DNA of 64,000 nt from Micromonospora olivasterospora. Lineage in GTDB: Bacteria; Actinomycetota; Actinomycetes; Mycobacteriales; Micromonosporaceae. The stretch lies in the NCBI RefSeq assembly GCF_007830265.1, contig NZ_VLKE01000001.1:5642001-5706000 (forward strand), in the 5' to 3' direction. A program made the position numbers and the translations under genes. The first letter of the stretch is position 1. Every line of letters begins with the position of its first letter. Shown here one piece after another: positions 1 to 10,650 of this stretch. The notes below the pieces were generated by a model, which saw only the letters and a list, made by a program, of their open reading frames with translations, made no database searches and had not been told where the DNA came from.

Positions 1-134
1 CCGCCCGGCGGGATGAACGCCGCCAGGTCACGCAGGATGCCCGGGGGCAGCCGCCGGGCCAGCAGCACCAGCACCGCCCAGCCGGCGAGCAGACAGGCCG
101 CCGCGACCGCCAGGCCGATCAGCCAGTCCCGCAC
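1..134 (-). CDS. N-terminus of a DUF1232-like small membrane protein (partial)
   Basis: Reading the minus strand from a GTG at 134 gives a short basic start, a strongly hydrophobic segment rich in Ala, Leu and Val, and then RRLPPGILRDLAAFIPPG before the window edge. This order (one membrane helix, then an R-D-L-x-x-F-(I/L)-P stretch) is what I recall from actinobacterial DUF1232/YkvA-type membrane proteins, whose function is unknown. Only about 44 residues are visible. The start is uncertain, because the best Shine-Dalgarno-like AGGAGAG lies about 16 bases upstream of the GTG. Any other small one-helix membrane protein remains possible. Confidence 0.4.
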   Translation of the reverse strand, partial: MRDWLIGLAVAAACLLAGWAVLVLLARRLPPGILRDLAAFIPPG

Positions 135-336
135 CGCCGTGGTCTGCGCCCTCTCCTGGTACGCCGCCCCGAGGCGCCCGTGCCGCCCCGGCTCATGCCG
201 GCCGGGTGCGCGAGGGGCGTCCGTAATCTACGCCCCGGCGCCGGAGGTCGCCCACCTCACACCGGGAATCCCCGCCCCACGGTCGGCGCTGCCCTCATGA
301 CGGCACGTTACGGTAGGTCGAAGGGGGTGGCGAACG

Positions 337-858
337 GTGACCGGCGGCTGGGAGGCGAAGGCCGAGGCGGAGATTCGCACCGCCCAGGAACGCGGCGAAT
401 TCGACAACCTGCCCGGTATGGGCAAACCGGTCCCCGGCCGGAACCTGCCCTACGACGAGGCGTGGTGGATCAAGAGCTTCCTACGGCGGGAGGAGCTGCC
501 CACCGACCTGCTGCTGCCCACCCCGCTGCTGCTGCGCAAGAGGATCGAACAGGTCCCCGACGAGGTCCTCGACCTGCCCACCGAGCAGGCGGTACGGGCG
601 TACGTCGGCGACCTCAACGCCCAGGTCATGGCCTGGCTACGCAACCCGACCGGCCCGCGCGTCGCCGTGCGTCCCGTCAACGCCGACGACACCGTACGCC
701 GGTGGCGCGCCGACCGGAACGCCCGGTCCGGCGCCGCGACGCCGGTCGCGGCGGCGCAGCCCCGGCCCGAGGCCACCGGCCCTCGGCCGGCCCGCCGGCG
801 CTGGTGGCTGCCCTGGCGCCGGCGCCCGACGGACACGGTCGCCGGCCGCCACACCTGA
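337..858 (+). CDS. DUF1992 (DnaJ-C28-like) domain protein
   Basis: A 173-residue protein. Residues 8-75 hold the DUF1992 signature: AEAEIRTAQERGEFDNLPG followed by GKPVPG and the acidic/aromatic PYDEAWW helix. The C-terminal third (from about residue 125) is Arg/Ala/Pro-rich and poorly conserved, ending in a basic RRRWWLPWRRR patch that might contact membrane or nucleic acid (inference). DUF1992 proteins are related to the conserved part of eukaryotic DNAJC28, and their bacterial role is unknown. The GTG start at 337 is favoured by a purine-rich AAGGGGG about 10 bases upstream. The gene is single and faces away from the preceding fragment. Confidence 0.85.
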   Translation: MTGGWEAKAEAEIRTAQERGEFDNLPGMGKPVPGRNLPYDEAWWIKSFLRREELPTDLLLPTPLLLRKRIEQVPDEVLDLPTEQAVRAYVGDLNAQVMAWLRNPTGPRVAVRPVNADDTVRRWRADRNARSGAATPVAAAQPRPEATGPRPARRRWWLPWRRRPTDTVAGRHT

Positions 859-879
859 GGGACTCCGCCGCCCCGCCGG

Positions 880-1479
880 TCAGCCCGGCAGGGCGGCCCG
901 CCACGTCCACGCGGTCCGGCGGGGCCGCCCGGCGAACTCGGCCCGCCCGGTCATCCACAGCAGCACCTCGGCCGGCGGCCCCGACGGGGCGTCGGGAAAC
1001 AGCCGGGCCAGCACGGCGGCGCTGAGCGCGGCGGGCGGCTGCCAGGCGACGCCGAGACCCCGGGTGACGTCCGCCGTGTGCAGCAGCATCTCGGCGACCC
1101 CCATGGCGGCGAACCCGGTCGGGTCGCAGGGCCCGAAGTGCCAGGCCCGCAGGGCGGGATCGGCGGTGTCGAGGGCGGCGGCGAGCAGGCCGCCGCAGGC
1201 GGCGACGACGGTCAGCACCTCCGCGGGGGTCGCGGTGGGGGAGACGGTCAGGTCGAAGGGCAGGTACCGGTCAGCCGGTCGACCGGCCAACTGCCCGGCG
1301 TACGCGAGCAGGTCGTGCGCGACGTGCGCGGCGGTCGTCCAGCAACTCCAGTCGAGCGAGCCGGCCCGGACCGTCCAGTCCCGCCCCGCATGCGGCGCGA
1401 GCACCCGGATCATCTCGTCGACCGCCTCGCGGACCTGCGCCGCACCCACGCCGGCGGTCGCCGCTCGCCCACCACCCAT
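880..1479 (-). CDS. Mycothiol-dependent maleylpyruvate isomerase-family (DinB-fold) protein
   Basis: A 199-residue protein of the DinB four-helix family, subgroup with the maleylpyruvate-isomerase N-terminal domain. Features seen: an amphipathic first helix (REAVDEMIRVLAPHAGRDWTV), then W-S-C-W-T-T-A-A-H-V-A-H-D, where the histidine pair fits the metal-binding position of the fold, and a later E-M-L-L-H-T-A-D-V-T helix giving a further His. Members use mycothiol as cofactor in some known cases, but most paralogues, including this one, have no assigned substrate. The ATG at 1479 has an AGGA seven bases upstream. The C-terminal Trp/Arg-rich tail is typical of actinobacterial members. Confidence 0.75.
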   Translation of the reverse strand: MGGGRAATAGVGAAQVREAVDEMIRVLAPHAGRDWTVRAGSLDWSCWTTAAHVAHDLLAYAGQLAGRPADRYLPFDLTVSPTATPAEVLTVVAACGGLLAAALDTADPALRAWHFGPCDPTGFAAMGVAEMLLHTADVTRGLGVAWQPPAALSAAVLARLFPDAPSGPPAEVLLWMTGRAEFAGRPRRTAWTWRAALPG

Positions 1480-1522
1480 GCCATGATCCTCGCGCGCCGG
1501 CCCCGGTGCTGCACGACGGGGT

Positions 1523-2149
1523 TCAGCCGGCGGGCTTCTCCCACACCGACACGTGCTGGCGGCTCTCGCTGGTGAACGGCGCCCGGTTCCACCCGTCCCA
1601 GCGCCCGCGCAGCCGCCGCCCGGCGAGCCGCGCCATCAGGTCGAGCTCCGAGGGCCACACGTACCGGAACGGGATCGACCGGAACGGGATCGACCGGAAC
1701 GGGATCGACCGGAACGTGGCGTGACCGTCGACGATCCAGACGTAGTTGGAGCTCGTCGCCTGGGTCGCGACGTCGTAGACGTCGTACGCCCAGCCGGTCG
1801 GACCGACCTGGAAGGGCAGCACGTTCTGGCCGGGCGGAAGCCGGCGCAGTTCGGGAACCAGAACCTCGACGACGAACCGTCCGCCCGGCGCCAGATGCTC
1901 GGCGACGTTGCGGAAGCAGGCGACCTGGGCCTCCTACGTGGTCAGGTTCATGATCGTGTTGAAAACCAGGTACGCCGCGGCCGGCGAGCGGCAGCGCGAC
2001 GCGTCCGGTGCCGATGCCCAACTCCAGGGCCCGGCCAGTTCCGCCAGCACGTCCACCGTGGCGCCCACGACGTTCGGCGCGAACATCTCCGACGTCGGGT
2101 CGTCGTACCGCGCCGCCACCTCGTCGCCGAAGTACCCGTCGTCGATCAT
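1523..2149 (-). pseudogene. Decayed class I SAM-dependent methyltransferase
   Basis: The coding strand starts at an ATG at 2149 (MIDDGYFGDEVAARYDD) with a typical methyltransferase lead-in. The glycine-rich ALELGIGTGRVALPLA motif survives, but in a different frame from the start. The sequence then jumps to YLVFNTIMNLTT and hits a TAG where a CAG would keep the frame, and resumes further on as LPFQVGPTGWAYDVYDVATQ to the stop at 1523. It therefore carries at least one frameshift, an internal deletion of the second SAM-binding segment and a nonsense codon. A 15-bp tandem repeat expands Arg-Ser-Ile-Pro-Phe near the 3' end. It cannot make a working enzyme as read. Confidence 0.8.
1664..1716. repeat. 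15-bp tandem repeat, three and a half copies
   Basis: Three exact units of CCGGAACGGGATCGA at 1664-1678, 1679-1693 and 1694-1708, followed by a partial fourth. It lies in the 3' part of the methyltransferase pseudogene and adds RSIPF residues in frame, so it looks like slippage in a gene no longer under selection. Confidence 0.95.
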
Positions 2150-2336
2150 GCGCGGACCGTAGCGCGGGGCCCCGCGCCGGCAACTTCCACTTATCGCGCG
2201 CACGCCCGCGTCGGACCCGGCACGCGGGTATCCTGTGCGGCCAGCTCGGCGTCCGTTCGCCGCTGCTGTTCACCGTCACCCGAGCCCGCTCGACTGGCCG
2301 ACCAGGCGTGCCCGGTGCGGTGCCACGACTGCGCGC

Positions 2337-4923
<2,587 letters not shown>

Positions 4924-5453
4924 CGCACCATCCTGCCGAAACGGTCGCCGAGGCGACACGCCCGCTGCCGATGCCCCGGGTCCGGGCCGGCGGTCGACGT
5001 GTTGGCCGACCGTAGCCGGGGTCGCGCCGCGGTGCCTGCTATTTGGGGTGCCGGGAAGAAACGTGTCACCAGATCCAAACGGCGCTGATCTTGGATGGGT
5101 CAGCTGGTGGTGCCGGCGGAAAGCTGTCTGCGGGCTCGGCCGGCGGCACGCAGCTCGCGCAGGTCGGGGATGTGGTTGTAGAGGGTGCCGGGGCTGACGC
5201 CGAGCAGCCGGGCGATAGCGGTGACGCTGGCGTCGGGGTTCGGCAGCATGTCTCGGGCGGCGCGGATGATCTCGGGTGTGATAACGCTGGGGCGGCCGCC
5301 GACGCGGCCGCGGGCGCGGGCGGCGGCCAGGCCCTCGCGGGTACCGGCGACGATCAGCTCGCGGATGAACTCGGCGAGGGCAGCGAAGACGTGGAACACG
5401 AGCCGGCCGCCCGGCGTGGTGGTGTCCAGGTTTTCGTGCAGCAAGGTAAATCC

Positions 5454-6848
5454 GGGTCTACTGCCGTTCTCGTGGGTCGGGTTCATGATCGTCCGGGTAG
5501 TGGTGGGCAGAGGCCGCCGCGGCGGAGGTTGGCCATGGTGATCAACGCTTTGGCGCTGTGGTAGCCGTAGGCCTGGCGGGTCAGCACGCGCAGGTGGACG
5601 TTGTTGGCCTCGATGCGGGCGTTGGACAGTCCGCTGTCGAGCATGTTGTGGATCGCGGGCAGGTGACGGCGAATCGTCTTGGCCAGCTTGACGAACGGGG
5701 CCAGCTTCGACCGGCTCGCCCAGCGTAGCCACGCCTGCAGCAGGAGCCTGCCGTCGGCGCCCTTGACCGCGATGATCTCCCGGAACTGTTCCTTGAGCAG
5801 GTACGCCCGGTACAGCGGCCGGTTGGTGGCCTGGATCGTGGCCAGGGTCGCCTTCTGCTTGTCGGTCAGGTTCGGCGGGTTCTTCCACAGCGCCCACCGG
5901 GCGTCTTTGAGGGTCTTGGACGCCTCGGTGCGGCCGCCTTTGCCGCCACGGGCGGTGTTCCACACCGCCCGGCGTACCTCGTCGAGGGCGTCGGTGACCC
6001 AGGCGACCAGGTGATAGGGGTCAAGGCAGCGGACCGCCTGCGGCGCCCGCTCGGCCACCACGTCACCGATCCAGGCGGCGGCGTCGGCCGACACGTGGGT
6101 CAGCGCCGCGGCCCGCTGCGCGCCCAGCTCGTCGAAGAACGCGGCGACGGTGGCCTTGTCCCGCCCGTCGGCGGCCCACACCAGGCGGCCGGTGTCGTGA
6201 TCGACGACCAGGGTCAGGTAGCGCTGGCCCTTGCGGTAGGCGACCTCGTCGATACCGATCCGTTTGAGTCCGGCCAGTCGATCGGCGCCGGCGGCGGCAG
6301 CGTCGACGACCCGGCCGACGATGGCGACCACGCTGCGCCAGGCGATGCGTAGCAGCCCGGTCACCGCCGACGCGGACGTGCGCGCGGCCAGCCACGCCGC
6401 GGTGTCCTCGAACGCCGTGGTGAACCGGGCACCGTGACGCGCCCACGGCACCGCGATCACCGTCGGCCCGTGCTCGGCACAGTCGACCCGAGGCACGGCG
6501 GCCTCGATGACCACCCGCAGCGTGCCGAAGTCCAGGTGCCGCCACCGCCGCCTGCCCCAGCCGCGGTCGTACCACGGCGCGCGAGCCCGGCAGCGCCCGC
6601 AGCGACGCGCCGCGCCCTTGCGCGGCCGGGCAGAGATCACCAAGACCTCACCGTCGGTGTCGTCATCGAGGCGCACGCCCTCGACGACGGCCCGTTCCAG
6701 CCCTGCCTGTCGATGCAATACCCTGGTCAAACGCACGCCGTTTCCCAATCTTCAGTTTCTGACCTTCGACAAGCCAGAAACCTAGACGGGACACGGCGTG
6801 CCCTGTCGATCAGGGCGTCAACCCACCCACGAGAACATCACAAGAGCC
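5454..6848 (-). mobile_element. ISL3-family insertion sequence, copy 1
   Basis: 1395 bp, bounded by imperfect inverted ends (GGGTCTACTGCCGTTCTCG on the left; GGCTCTTGTGATGTTCTCG read inward from the right). It has an exact 8-bp target duplication GTAAATCC at 5446-5453 and 6849-6856, the size usual for ISL3. A virtually identical element lies at 44684-47587. One transposase gene fills it. Confidence 0.95.
5483..6748 (-). CDS. ISL3-family transposase
   Basis: A 421-residue transposase. An N-terminal zinc-binding segment (CGRCRARAPWYDRG..., with C-A-E-H further on) precedes a helix-turn-helix region and the ISL3 DDE domain. The DDE landmarks are RIGIDEVAYRKGQRYLTLV (first Asp), CLDPYHLVAWVTDALDEVRR (second Asp) and GLSNARIEANNVHLRVLTRQAYGY near the C-terminus (catalytic Glu). 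It is intact, with the ATG at 6748. The protein is the same as that of the second copy at 44713-45978, so at least one transposition is recent. Confidence 0.93.
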   Translation of the reverse strand: MGNGVRLTRVLHRQAGLERAVVEGVRLDDDTDGEVLVISARPRKGAARRCGRCRARAPWYDRGWGRRRWRHLDFGTLRVVIEAAVPRVDCAEHGPTVIAVPWARHGARFTTAFEDTAAWLAARTSASAVTGLLRIAWRSVVAIVGRVVDAAAAGADRLAGLKRIGIDEVAYRKGQRYLTLVVDHDTGRLVWAADGRDKATVAAFFDELGAQRAAALTHVSADAAAWIGDVVAERAPQAVRCLDPYHLVAWVTDALDEVRRAVWNTARGGKGGRTEASKTLKDARWALWKNPPNLTDKQKATLATIQATNRPLYRAYLLKEQFREIIAVKGADGRLLLQAWLRWASRSKLAPFVKLAKTIRRHLPAIHNMLDSGLSNARIEANNVHLRVLTRQAYGYHSAKALITMANLRRGGLCPPLPGRS

Positions 6849-7136
6849 GTAAATCCGACGCCGCGCCCGCGCAGATCCCCGACGGTGGCGATGAGGTCTT
6901 GAAGCGAGCGGGAGAGCCGGTCCAGGGACGGCACGACCAGGGTGTCGCCGGGGTGCATGAAGCCAGGCATGCGACGAGCTCGGGTCGGTCGGTGTCGCGG
7001 CCGGACTGCTTCTCGGCAGAGATGCGCCGGCAGCCAGCGGCGGTGAGCGCGTCGAGCTGGCGTTCGAGCTTCTGTCCGCCGGGTTGTCGGGGTACTCGTT
7101 GGAGTGCAGAGGTGAGTACGGCTGATCTTGCAGAGG

Positions 7137-7397
7137 TCAGGTGTCGTGGTGGGCGCCTTGTTCGTCACGGTGGGTTGCGTCTTGCAGGCGCAGGCGGGTG
7201 AGGCCGAGCATGTCGATCAGCCATCCGGGTCCGCCGGTGATGCCGCGGGCGCGTAGGAGGGTGTCGACCTCGTGGTGGGTCGCCGGAGTGGTGCGGGCGA
7301 GGAAGTCCTCGCAGATCTGGAGCAGGAGTTGCAGCAGGTCGCCGCGGTTGGTGTCGCTGGTGGCTGCGGGGTCGTCCGGGGTGGCCGGGGTGGGCAT
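7137..7397 (-). CDS. Small passenger ORF of the IS21 element, unknown function
   Basis: 86 residues, starting at an ATG whose first base overlaps the istB stop (TGATG at 7396-7400) and ending inside the terminal repeat region of the IS. The sequence is hydrophilic and mostly helical in appearance (DLLQLLLQICEDFLARTTPA, then GGPGWLIDMLGLTRLRL). I recognise no domain. Its coupling to istB and its place inside the element argue that it is translated and belongs to the transposon. It may be a regulator of transposition, but nothing in the sequence proves that. Confidence 0.55.
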   Translation of the reverse strand: MPTPATPDDPAATSDTNRGDLLQLLLQICEDFLARTTPATHHEVDTLLRARGITGGPGWLIDMLGLTRLRLQDATHRDEQGAHHDT

Positions 7398-8158
7398 CAG
7401 GCGACGTTCTCGATGGCGGTGAGGCGGTTCTTGAGTCGGTAGCTGGGGCCGTTGATGGGGACGACGTCGCAGTGGTGCAGGAGCCGGTCGAGGATGGCGG
7501 TGGCCAGGACCTCGTCGCCGAAGACTTGGCCCCATTCGCCGAAGCCTTTGTTCGAGGTCAGCAGGGTGGAGCCCTTCTCGTAGCGTTTCGAGATCACTTG
7601 GAAGACGAGGTTGGCCTCGGGTCGTTCGAGGGGTTGGTAGCCCACTTCGTCGATGACCAGGACGGTGGGGCGTAGGTAGGTTTGCAGCTTGCGGGCCAGG
7701 CGGCCGATCGCGTCGGCGGCGGTGAGGTGGCGGACCATGTCGTCGAGGGTGGTGAAGTAGACGGTGAATCCGGCTCGGCAGGCGGCGACCGCGAGGGACA
7801 CGGCGATGTGGGTCTTGCCGACGCCGGGTGGGCCGAGGAGAGCGACGTTGGCCTTGGCCTGCACGAATGCGAGGGTCGCGAGGTCACGGACCTTGCGGGG
7901 GTCCAGGTCGGGTTGGAAGCTGAAGTCGTAGTCGTCGAGGGTCTTGTGGTGCGGCAGCTTCGACAGGCGTAGCCCGGCGCGGAAGCGGCGTTCGTCGCGG
8001 ACGGCGAGTTCCTCTTCCAGGACGAGGTCGAGGAACTCCAGGTAGCCCATGGCTTCGGTGTCGGCCCGGCCGGTGAGTTCCCGCAGCGTCTTGGCCAGGT
8101 GAGGCAGGCCGAGTTTGGTGGCGCTGGCGTGGATGCGGTTGGTGACCAGCTCACTCAC
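7397..8158 (-). CDS. istB: IstB-like AAA+ ATPase of IS21
   Basis: 253 residues. The DnaC/DnaA-like ATPase that helps IstA choose and capture target DNA. Walker A is NVALLGPPGVGKTHIAVSLA (about residues 100-119), Walker B is VLVIDEVGYQPL, and sensor-type residues follow (STLLTSNKGFGEWGQVFGDE). The GTG start at 8158 overlaps the istA stop as GTGA, indicating translational coupling. Length and motifs are normal; the gene appears intact. Confidence 0.93.
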   Translation of the reverse strand: MSELVTNRIHASATKLGLPHLAKTLRELTGRADTEAMGYLEFLDLVLEEELAVRDERRFRAGLRLSKLPHHKTLDDYDFSFQPDLDPRKVRDLATLAFVQAKANVALLGPPGVGKTHIAVSLAVAACRAGFTVYFTTLDDMVRHLTAADAIGRLARKLQTYLRPTVLVIDEVGYQPLERPEANLVFQVISKRYEKGSTLLTSNKGFGEWGQVFGDEVLATAILDRLLHHCDVVPINGPSYRLKNRLTAIENVA

Positions 8159-9597
8159 TTCGAGACGTCCTTCAGGTGTGGGCGGTTGGTGAACGGGCTG
8201 GCCGCAGCGATCTGCTCATAGACCGACAGCGGCCGGGCCTCGACGGCGATCTGGGCGGCGGCGGCCCGGTTGAGCAGGGCTTGCAGCGGCCCCTGGCCGC
8301 CGTCGTGACGGGCCGGTCGGCGTGCGGTCGACTGCCCGCTGTCGGGGTCGCCGATGGTGACGGCCCGGGTGTGTCCGTCGGGCAGACCGTCCCAGTGGCT
8401 CTCGTCGACCACGCGGGCGCCGCGGCCCACGGCCCGCTGGTGCGTGGCCAGCAGCGTGGTGCCGTCCAGACCGGGCACGATGGCGTGAATAGTGATCGTG
8501 GCGGCGGTCGCCCGAATCTCCACGAGTTGGCGGTGGCGGACCCGTCGGGCCGGCACGGAGTAGAGGTTGCCGGCGTAGGCGACCAGGCAGTCCTTGCCGA
8601 CGTGCCGCAGATGCCGGTCGGCGACCACATACGGCCGGGCGGGGATCGGTCGCAGCGCGGCGTGGTCGCGGACCGCCCGCACGCCGATGATCTCGCCGTG
8701 GGTGCGATGCCTTACGGCCCGCCGCTGTGGCACCCAGGCCATGAACGTGGCGTCGAGTTCGGCCAGCGACGAGAACGCCCGCCCGGCCAGGACATGATCG
8801 CGGATGATGGTGACCTGCCGTTCGACCCGCCCTTTGCCGGTCGGCCGATAGGCGGCCAGCACATCGATGTCGAAGTCGTAGTGCCCGGCGAACGCGACCG
8901 CTTCCGGGTGCAGCGGCACCGCCTGGCCCGGGGCGACATGCCGGCGGACCACGGTCTTGGTCCGGTCGTAGACGATCGCCCCGGGAACCCCGCCGAAGTG
9001 CGCGAACGCCCGCCGGTGACACTCCCAGAACGCGGCCAGGTCCTGGCTGGTGGTGAAACAGCAGAACGGGTCCCGCGAGTACGACAGCACCATGTGAAAC
9101 GAGTACACCTTCGGGATCCCGACATGGGCCAGGATGCCGCCTTCGTCGCCCCAGTCCACCTGCGCCTGGGCGCCCGGAACGACCTCGAACCGGCGGTGCA
9201 GCCCGGCCAGCTGATCCGGACTGATCCCCAACTCCGCAGCGATCCGCGGCCGGGCCTGCTGCAGATACAGCTTCACCCGCTGATAGTTGCCGGTGAACCC
9301 GTACTGCTCGACAAGGCGTTCATGGATCACCGTGCCCTTGAGCAGCAACTCCGCCCGCAGCCACGCATCGACCACGTGCGCGAACACGTCGATCAACTGC
9401 CCCCGAGCCGGCCGCGCCCGAACCGGCGGCACCACCTCGCCGCTACCAGCAGCCAGGTACTTCTTCACCGTCCGCCAGTTCAGGCCCGTCTCACGAGCGA
9501 TCTCCGAGACACTCGCACCAGCCTCGTGCAACGCCCGGAACCGGCGCACATCCAGCCACCGCTGCTCATCCATCGCTCCCATCGCCAGCCGCCCCAC
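8155..9597 (-). CDS. istA: IstA-type transposase of IS21
   Basis: 480 residues. An N-terminal helix-turn-helix (ASVSEIARETGLNWRTVKKYL, about residues 29-49) binds the terminal repeats in this family. The DDE/RNase H-fold core follows: first Asp in AQAQVDWGDEG, second in GAIVYDRTKTVV, and Glu in TGKGRVERQVTIIRDHVL. The C-terminal beta-rich domain (YSVPARRVRHRQLVEIR) is standard. The frame opens at 9597 with a GTG; the ATG at 9573 (MDEQRWLDVRRF) is an equally good start. Intact. Confidence 0.93.
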   Translation of the reverse strand: MGRLAMGAMDEQRWLDVRRFRALHEAGASVSEIARETGLNWRTVKKYLAAGSGEVVPPVRARPARGQLIDVFAHVVDAWLRAELLLKGTVIHERLVEQYGFTGNYQRVKLYLQQARPRIAAELGISPDQLAGLHRRFEVVPGAQAQVDWGDEGGILAHVGIPKVYSFHMVLSYSRDPFCCFTTSQDLAAFWECHRRAFAHFGGVPGAIVYDRTKTVVRRHVAPGQAVPLHPEAVAFAGHYDFDIDVLAAYRPTGKGRVERQVTIIRDHVLAGRAFSSLAELDATFMAWVPQRRAVRHRTHGEIIGVRAVRDHAALRPIPARPYVVADRHLRHVGKDCLVAYAGNLYSVPARRVRHRQLVEIRATAATITIHAIVPGLDGTTLLATHQRAVGRGARVVDESHWDGLPDGHTRAVTIGDPDSGQSTARRPARHDGGQGPLQALLNRAAAAQIAVEARPLSVYEQIAAASPFTNRPHLKDVSK

Positions 9598-10058
9598 GTC
9601 TGCCCGATCACGACCCGAGCAGCCTCACCCTCAGTCACCCGCTGACGACGGACAAACAGTGCGCACCTCTGCAAGATCAGCTGTACTTAGCTCTGCACTC
9701 CAGGCCGTACCCCGACACCGGTGGAGACGCGGGCGTAGCCGATGCGGATGTTGGTGAGCACCGCCGGTTCGGCGGCGAGGAGTTCGGTGGGTTTCAGCGC
9801 ACCCGTCATGACCGCGATCTTCTCAGAAAACGGTCCTTGGGCTGTTGTTGAACGCGCTGGTTTTTGAAGCAGTTTTGAAGGCAGATCAGGCGGTTTCGAG
9901 GCCGATCGGATGATCTTCAAGAAACGATGGTTTGTTGAAGATGTAGAACGTGGCGGCAGGTGGCGGCCCGGTTGGCCACCAGGTCATTGGCCGAGCATTT
10001 GACGCCCTTGGGGGATTTTCTCGTTGCTGGTGGTGATGTCGCGGCTGGTGGCCCGCCG

Positions 10059-10177
10059 GTAGTTTCCGGACCGGAAACAACGCCAACGCTGGTCAAGGAC
10101 GTGATGGATATCCAAGTTCCCTGGCGTTCGTACGGGGCCGCGATCAGGGCTGGCGTTGTTTTCGGTCCGGAAACTAC
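10059..10177. repeat. Small palindromic element, copy 1
   Basis: 119 bp with 27-bp terminal inverted repeats starting GTAGTTTCCGGACCG and running to CAACGCCA. It is inserted directly after codon Gly-Leu-Ala of an IS1380 transposase remnant. Related copies lie at 31997-32103 and, diverged, at 22342-22464. It codes for nothing; a non-autonomous mobile or REP-like element is likely. Confidence 0.75.
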
Positions 10178-10291
10178 GGCGAGGCCACTGGCATCAGCCA
10201 CGTCGGCGAGCAGCCGCGTACCGGCATGGCCGACCACACCCCGCCCGTCACCGCTGACAACAACCCTCGGACGCGTTCCGGTAGCCTTCAC
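10178..10291 (-). pseudogene. 5' scrap of an IS1380-family transposase
   Basis: From a GTG at 10291 the sequence reads KATGTRPRVVVSGDGRGVV, then HAGTRLLADVADASGLA, which I recognise as the N-terminus of actinobacterial IS1380 transposases. It is cut off by the palindromic element at 10177. Upstream, around 10300-10375, AAGTGCCTTC and its mirror AGAAGGCACTT look like the IS1380 end region. About 38 codons of more than 450 remain. Confidence 0.65.
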
Positions 10292-10415
10292 CCAGCAAGT
10301 GCCTTCCGTGACGGGCGATCTGGACCTTTGACAAGTCAGATCATCCCAGATCAGAAGGCACTTCTTCTTTCAAGATCCGCGATGCGGACAGGCCTTACCG
10401 AAGGCCCGAGGCTAA

Positions 10416-10613
10416 GGGCTCGCAGATCAACAACACGCAGATTCGGACTCTGGGAGGCGCTGTTGTGGTATGCACCTTGCTGGACCTGTGCAAACTGGCG
10501 ATGAGTATCGAGTGTGCGAGCAGTCCACCGAAGGGCAGCTCCGCAGTTCGCGGACGGCTACCACAAGCAACTCAGCCGGACCCGAAATCTGCGTGTTAAT
10601 GATCTGCGAGCCC
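10416..10613. mobile_element. MITE-like element with about 30-bp terminal inverted repeats
   Basis: 198 bp. The left end GGGCTCGCAGATCAACAACA and the inward-read right end GGGCTCGCAGATCATTAACA extend as near-matching inverted repeats of about 30 bp. A TAA duplication flanks it (10413-10415 and 10614-10616). It has no coding capacity. The TAA target resembles that of IS5-type elements, but no matching parent IS is in this window. Confidence 0.75.
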
Positions 10614-10650
10614 TAAAGATCAACTAAACGATCCCCGGTGACATGAGCCG

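Larger units (their letters stand above)
7085..9717 (-). mobile_element. IS21-family insertion sequence with a third small gene
   Basis: 2633 bp. Both ends begin TGTCGGGGTAC and continue into matching repeats containing TGGAGTGCAGAG and GCTGATCTTGCAGAGGT (7085-7137; 9665-9717 inverted). TG...CA ends are typical of IS21. The flanks ACCGG and ACCCGG look like a slightly decayed target duplication, and removing the IS restores the resolvase reading STGGQKLERQ. The genes run istA, istB and a small third ORF, all overlapping at their stop and start codons. Confidence 0.92.
5100..9809 (-). pseudogene. Serine resolvase (Tn3-type) gene broken by two IS elements
   Basis: Three pieces on the minus strand join into one resolvase. 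The N-terminus is 9809-9718 (MTGALKP... RIGYARVSTG, with the catalytic Ser motif). The middle is 7084-6849 (GGQKLERQLDALTAAGC..., then DTLVVPSLDRLSRSLQDLI). The C-terminus is 5453-5100 (FTLLHENLDTTTPGGRLVFH..., VGGRP, then the helix-turn-helix SVTAIARLLGVSPGTLYNHI). An IS21 element splits the first and second pieces and an ISL3 element the second and third. Removing one copy of the 8-bp duplication GTAAATCC restores the frame across the ISL3 insertion exactly. The middle piece also has a one-base deletion near 6965. It probably belonged to a Tn3-like transposon; no tnpA is left. Confidence 0.85.

Noticed and set aside
880..1575. Plus-strand frames at 1064-1486 and 1078-1575
   Set aside because: Both are antisense to the DinB-fold gene and have no domain or ribosome-site support.
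7085..9717. Shorter IS21 boundaries at the TGGAGTGCAGAG repeats (7100-9702)
   Set aside because: TGTCGGGGTAC outside them is also repeated in inverted form, gives TG...CA ends, and removal at those points restores the resolvase sequence.
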